Of a DNA stretch of 9,904 bases, positions 6,331 to 9,904 are shown one piece after another. The notes under the pieces were generated by a model, which saw only the letters and a program-made list of their open reading frames with translations, was not told the origin of the DNA and ran no database searches. Every line of letters starts with the position of its first letter. Positions within the stretch are counted from its first letter, which is position 1. A program made the position numbers and the translations under genes. The stretch spans positions 1 to 9,904 of the forward strand of contig SYHM01000225.1 in assembly GCA_005799205.1 (NCBI GenBank). The letters run 5' to 3'. This stretch comes from Planctomycetia bacterium (GTDB taxonomy: Bacteria > Planctomycetota > Phycisphaerae > Phycisphaerales > SM1A02).

Positions 6331-9069
6331 ATGAGCTTCCTCCGCAATTCGGTACTTGGCGCAACCTTGGTTCCAGCTGTCATCGGGCTGGGCGCCTGCG
6401 CTGGCATCTACCTCGCAATCGATCAGTTTGAACAGAACCAACTCAGCGACGAGTTCACCTTGCTTGCTCAGCGCGATGTCGCGGCAATCGCAGATCGATT
6501 CGACGATGTCATTGCAAGATTGAAGGCCACTGGCCAGTTCTTCGCTGTCACTGAATCGGTTGAGGGGAATGAGTTTGTCGCGTTTGTTTCTGGGCTTCAA
6601 CCAATCGATGGACTGCGAGCCTTTGAGTGGGTTCCCGTGATCAGGCGTGCTGACCGAGCGATCTTTGAATCGGCAGCCCGATCCGACGGATTTTCAGAAT
6701 TCACCATTACAGAAAAAAGTGCAGAGGGCATAGTCCGCGCTGGGGACCGAGAGTCATTCTGCCCCGTGCGTTACCTCTGGCCGATCGAGGGCAACGAGCG
6801 TGCGATTGGACTCGATCTTGCAGCCGAATCAGAGCGGCGAGCGACTCTTGAAAAGGCACGCGACTCGGGAGGTTGCAATGTCAGCCCGCCTCTCACGCTC
6901 GTGCAGCAAGCGAGTGGCAGTCGGGGACTCTTGGTCATGCTGCCGCATTACGTCCGCGGAGCGTCGACAGCGACAATAGAAGCGCGTCGTCAGAATCTCG
7001 CGGGTTTTGTTGTTGCGGTCGTCGATGTTCCGGCGGTTGTCGAGGGGGTGCTCACCGAGACACACGGGTCGCCTCAAGGGCTCAATGTCGATATTCGCCA
7101 TTTGGGAGTTCCATCAGCGGCGCTGGGCACCAGCGCTCATTCGAGTGGCGCCGTCGATGCAGCGCTCCTGTACAGGCATTCGTCCCGAGCTACTCATTCA
7201 GCTGCGACCTTGAGCCGGCTCGATGAAAACACGGTGATCCGCAGCCCACTTGAGCGGCCTGGGCAAGACCTTGAGGGTGACGACTTTGGAGACACGATCG
7301 AGGTGGTCGTGACTCCAGCCCCGTCATTCGCAACAATCCATGCGAGCGGAGTCATGGGGGTATCGCTTTGCGGCCTTGCCGCCATCTATGTGCTGTTTGT
7401 CTATGTCGCCGTGCTTTCGAGGCGCCAGCGATTCGCACGCGACCGTGAGGCTGCGGCGCAACTCGCGTTCGAGAGCCAGCGGGTTGTCGTGGCGGACGCT
7501 GCGAACCAAGCAAAGTCGTCGTTTCTCGCCGCCATGAGTCACGAGATTCGCACTCCAATGAATGGGGTGATTGGCTTACTCGATGTGCTGATGCAGACCA
7601 GCCTCAAGCCGAATCAGATGGACATGGCGAAGACGATTCGCTCGTCGGCGCACTCGCTGCTTTCCATCATCAATGAGATCCTTGACTTCTCGAAGATTGA
7701 AGCGGGAAAGTTCGAACTGAACCTCGAACCAATGTCGATCGAGGCAGTCGTTGAACGCTCTGCGATCATGCTCGACAGTGTGGCGATCAAGAAGCAGATC
7801 GACTTCACGCTCTTCGTCGATCCGCGCATCCCAGCACGGGTCGATGGCGATGCGCTGCGGCTGCAGCAAGTGATTGTCAACCTCCTCTCGAACGCATTCA
7901 AGTTCTCAAGCGGACTGGGACGTCAAGCCCACGTATCACTTCGTGCGGTCCTCGTTGAGAGCGAGCCGACCCGCGACTGGATCGAGATTGCTGTGAAAGA
8001 CGATGGGATCGGCATCGATCCGAGCGCACAGGCGACCCTGTTTCACGCGTTTTCACAGGTGGGCGAGCCTCGGGCGCGCCGAGCGGGCGGAACTGGGCTG
8101 GGTCTGGCAATCAGTCGGCAAATCGTTGAGCTCATGGGGGGCGAACTGCGGCTGGAGAGCGCGCCAGATCGAGGCTCGACTTTCACCGTCAGATTGCCCT
8201 TGGAACGAGTCGCTCAACCTGCTCCGGATGCCCCCCTCGTTGCAGGTATTCGCTGCGTTGTGATGGGTTTGAACTCGCAGCTCGTGCGCGACCTCGCGGC
8301 GTACCTGCGACACGATGGAGCCGAGGTCACCGAGTCAGCGAATGTCAGCGCCACCGCGGGGTGTGACCTGTGCTGCTGGATCATTGACTTTGCTGAGTCA
8401 CTCTCACTCGAGGAAGCTCGTGACCGCATCCGAGCGCAGGCGCAGCACTCAGGCGCCCCAAACAAGAGGTTTCTCGTCATCATGCGAGGCGTTCGTAGGC
8501 GCCCGCGATACATGTCCGACGAGATGATGCAGGTGGATGGAAACATCTTGACTCGGCAGGGGGTGTTGAAGGCGCTCGCAACGCTCGCTGGCCGAATCGA
8601 AGAGGAAGCGGAAGTCGCCGACTCGACTGAGGGAAAAGCGATCTCAAAGCCTGTGATACGCGCTGATGTCATCGCGCAGAGGCGGCTTGTCCTTGTGGCA
8701 GAAGACAACGAGACCAATCAGGATGTCATTCGACGCCAAATGGCAGTACTCGGGTACACAATCGATCTCGTCGAGAATGGCCAAGAAGCGCTTGAGCACT
8801 GGCAAACTGGTAGCTACGCGCTCGTGATCACCGACTTGCAGATGCCCAAGCTCGATGGGTACGGACTCGCCCAGGCGATTCGCGCGAAGGAGTCCGAATT
8901 GGGAATGAACCGCACGCCAATTCTGGCTCTCACTGCCAATGCACTGAAGGGCGAAGCGGATCGCTGCAAGTCTGTTGGTATGGATGATTACATTTCAAAA
9001 CCAGTGTTGCTTGTTGACTTGAAGGCGATTCTCGAAAAGTGGATGCCGATTGCGACTCCTTCGATCTGA
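6331..9069 (+). CDS. CHASE-domain hybrid sensor histidine kinase with C-terminal receiver
   Basis: This 912-aa protein is a membrane hybrid kinase. A transmembrane helix (about 8-30) precedes an extracytoplasmic CHASE ligand-binding domain (about 75-250; landmarks FEWVP at 98-102, CPVRYLWPIEGN at 144-155, IGLDLA at 159-164, LTLVQQ at 188-193). A second membrane helix lies at about 338-362. The dimerisation/phosphoacceptor domain has His404 in SHEIRTPMNG. The ATPase domain has the N box around Asn517/Asn521, the G1 box KDDGIGID (556-563), the F box LFHAFSQVG and the G2 box GGTGLGLAIS (586-595). A degenerate receiver-like region follows (about 638-755). A canonical receiver (785-905) has Glu791/Asp792, the phosphoacceptor Asp835 in ITDLQMP, Thr868 and Lys890. 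No HPt domain is seen, so phosphate probably moves on through a separate HPt protein. The gene lies between an HTH protein and a second CHASE gene, suggesting one sensory operon. The ligand is not predictable from the sequence. Confidence 0.95.
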   Translation: MSFLRNSVLGATLVPAVIGLGACAGIYLAIDQFEQNQLSDEFTLLAQRDVAAIADRFDDVIARLKATGQFFAVTESVEGNEFVAFVSGLQPIDGLRAFEWVPVIRRADRAIFESAARSDGFSEFTITEKSAEGIVRAGDRESFCPVRYLWPIEGNERAIGLDLAAESERRATLEKARDSGGCNVSPPLTLVQQASGSRGLLVMLPHYVRGASTATIEARRQNLAGFVVAVVDVPAVVEGVLTETHGSPQGLNVDIRHLGVPSAALGTSAHSSGAVDAALLYRHSSRATHSAATLSRLDENTVIRSPLERPGQDLEGDDFGDTIEVVVTPAPSFATIHASGVMGVSLCGLAAIYVLFVYVAVLSRRQRFARDREAAAQLAFESQRVVVADAANQAKSSFLAAMSHEIRTPMNGVIGLLDVLMQTSLKPNQMDMAKTIRSSAHSLLSIINEILDFSKIEAGKFELNLEPMSIEAVVERSAIMLDSVAIKKQIDFTLFVDPRIPARVDGDALRLQQVIVNLLSNAFKFSSGLGRQAHVSLRAVLVESEPTRDWIEIAVKDDGIGIDPSAQATLFHAFSQVGEPRARRAGGTGLGLAISRQIVELMGGELRLESAPDRGSTFTVRLPLERVAQPAPDAPLVAGIRCVVMGLNSQLVRDLAAYLRHDGAEVTESANVSATAGCDLCCWIIDFAESLSLEEARDRIRAQAQHSGAPNKRFLVIMRGVRRRPRYMSDEMMQVDGNILTRQGVLKALATLAGRIEEEAEVADSTEGKAISKPVIRADVIAQRRLVLVAEDNETNQDVIRRQMAVLGYTIDLVENGQEALEHWQTGSYALVITDLQMPKLDGYGLAQAIRAKESELGMNRTPILALTANALKGEADRCKSVGMDDYISKPVLLVDLKAILEKWMPIATPSI

Positions 9070-9101
9070 GGCAACAAGTTCACATCGAATAGACTGCGAG
9101 C

Positions 9102-9904
9102 ATGACACTCCAGAGGCGATCTCTCACCTGGCCAGTGGCGATCGCCGCGGTCGGACTTGTCTCTTCTGCGATCGGATACTGGATTATTGATGCCAGTGCG
9201 CGCAGACAGCTTGCAACCGAATTCACCGCACTAGCCCAACGCGACGCCGATCAGATCGCAAATAAGTTCGAAGGGGTGGCGGGGAGATTGAGGGCGCTTG
9301 AGCAGTTGTACGCCTCAAGCAAAGAAGTGGACTCGGATGAGTTCACGGTCTTTACGAGTGGCCTCGATCCCCTCGATGGTCTCGAAGCGTACGAGTGGAT
9401 TCCTCGTGTTCCTCACAGCGAGCGAGGTGCGTTCGAAGTTGCAGCGACCGAAGCAGGAGTAAGTGGGTTCGCGATCCGGGAAAAGGTTGATGGGGTGCTC
9501 GTATCAGCGTCAGCCCGTGCTGAGTATTTTCCAGTGCGCTTTGTCTGGCCGATGAAGGGCAATGCTGCTGCGGTTGGGTTTGATCTCGCGTCGAATCAAG
9601 CGCGACGCGAGGTGCTCGAGAGGGCACGAGACACCGGACTCATTTGCCTCAGTGATCCCATCACGCTCGTTCAGGAAACTGGGACGGCTGTGGGGCAACT
9701 CGCACTGCTTGCGCACTATCGAAACGGCGCTCCACACAACACGCTCGAGGAGCGGCGCGAGAATCTTCAGGGGTACAGCCTCGTCGTGCTCAGGCCTGGC
9801 ACACTCCTTGAGTCAGCGCTTTCGCGGAGCAATGGCGCTCCCGTTGGACTTCATCTGTCTTTGGTGATTCGGCGCCCGAACTCAGACCCTTTGATGGTGT
9901 ACGA
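9102..9904 (+). CDS. Second CHASE-domain membrane sensor, tandem paralogue, 5' part only
   Basis: The frame opens at 9102 and is uninterrupted for 267 codons to the window end. The product has a basic N-terminus, a transmembrane helix (about 11-29) and a CHASE domain (about 75-245; landmarks YEWIPRV at 97-103, EYFPVRFVWPMKGN at 141-154, VGFDLAS at 158-164, ITLVQETG at 187-194). It aligns with the upstream kinase almost from end to end of this segment: the shared FT-x-LAQRD, SGL-P-DGL-A-EW, PVR-WP--GN, LERARD and LVQ blocks occur at the same spacing. It therefore arose by tandem duplication. The gene starts 32 bp after the kinase stop and is likely in the same operon. A kinase or other output domain is expected beyond the edge but is not visible. 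No strong ribosome-binding site precedes the ATG. Confidence 0.88.
   Translation, partial: MTLQRRSLTWPVAIAAVGLVSSAIGYWIIDASARRQLATEFTALAQRDADQIANKFEGVAGRLRALEQLYASSKEVDSDEFTVFTSGLDPLDGLEAYEWIPRVPHSERGAFEVAATEAGVSGFAIREKVDGVLVSASARAEYFPVRFVWPMKGNAAAVGFDLASNQARREVLERARDTGLICLSDPITLVQETGTAVGQLALLAHYRNGAPHNTLEERRENLQGYSLVVLRPGTLLESALSRSNGAPVGLHLSLVIRRPNSDPLMVY

Overview
The window looks like part of a GC-rich chromosome from a planctomycete, most likely a member of the Phycisphaerae. The main clue is the C-terminus of the exported subtilisin at 240-1721. It carries two dockerin-like calcium loops joined by a Cys-x5-Cys linker and ends in the 'W-G' signature common in secreted proteins of that group. 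The mix of an ECF sigma factor, a TPR-CHAT protein and a CHASE hybrid kinase also fits. The lineage is an inference from protein style; there is no rRNA or other marker here.

Two gene trains diverge from a 145-bp spacer (5894-6038). On the minus strand, reading leftward, lie an ECF-type sigma factor (5893-5312), a 181-aa protein of unknown function with a beta-sandwich-like C-terminal half (5222-4677), a 943-aa TPR-CHAT protein with its His/Cys protease dyad intact (4680-1849, overlapping the previous gene by ATGA), an exported S8 serine protease with a dockerin-like tail (1721-240), and the start of another apparently exported protein that runs off the left edge (234-1). Gaps are short or negative except for about 90 bp after the sigma gene and 127 bp before the protease. 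The latter gap holds a perfect hairpin and a possible secondary promoter.

On the plus strand lie a 91-aa orphan Fis-type helix-turn-helix protein (6039-6314), a 912-aa CHASE-domain hybrid histidine kinase (6331-9069), and a second CHASE-domain protein that runs off the right edge (9102-9904). The second CHASE protein is a tandem paralogue of the first.

A reasonable reading is a signalling locus. The CHASE receptors sense something outside the cytoplasm. The minus-strand module links a sigma factor to two proteases, one cytosolic (CHAT) and one exported (S8). The order sigma / small protein / TPR-CHAT resembles, in its parts, the CRISPR-linked Craspase pathway, where a TPR-CHAT protease cleaves a protein that restrains an ECF sigma factor. 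Here there is no CRISPR array or effector in view, so this would be a CRISPR-independent version of that logic. That idea is a hypothesis. No mobile element, tRNA, rRNA, CRISPR array or convincing intrinsic terminator was seen.
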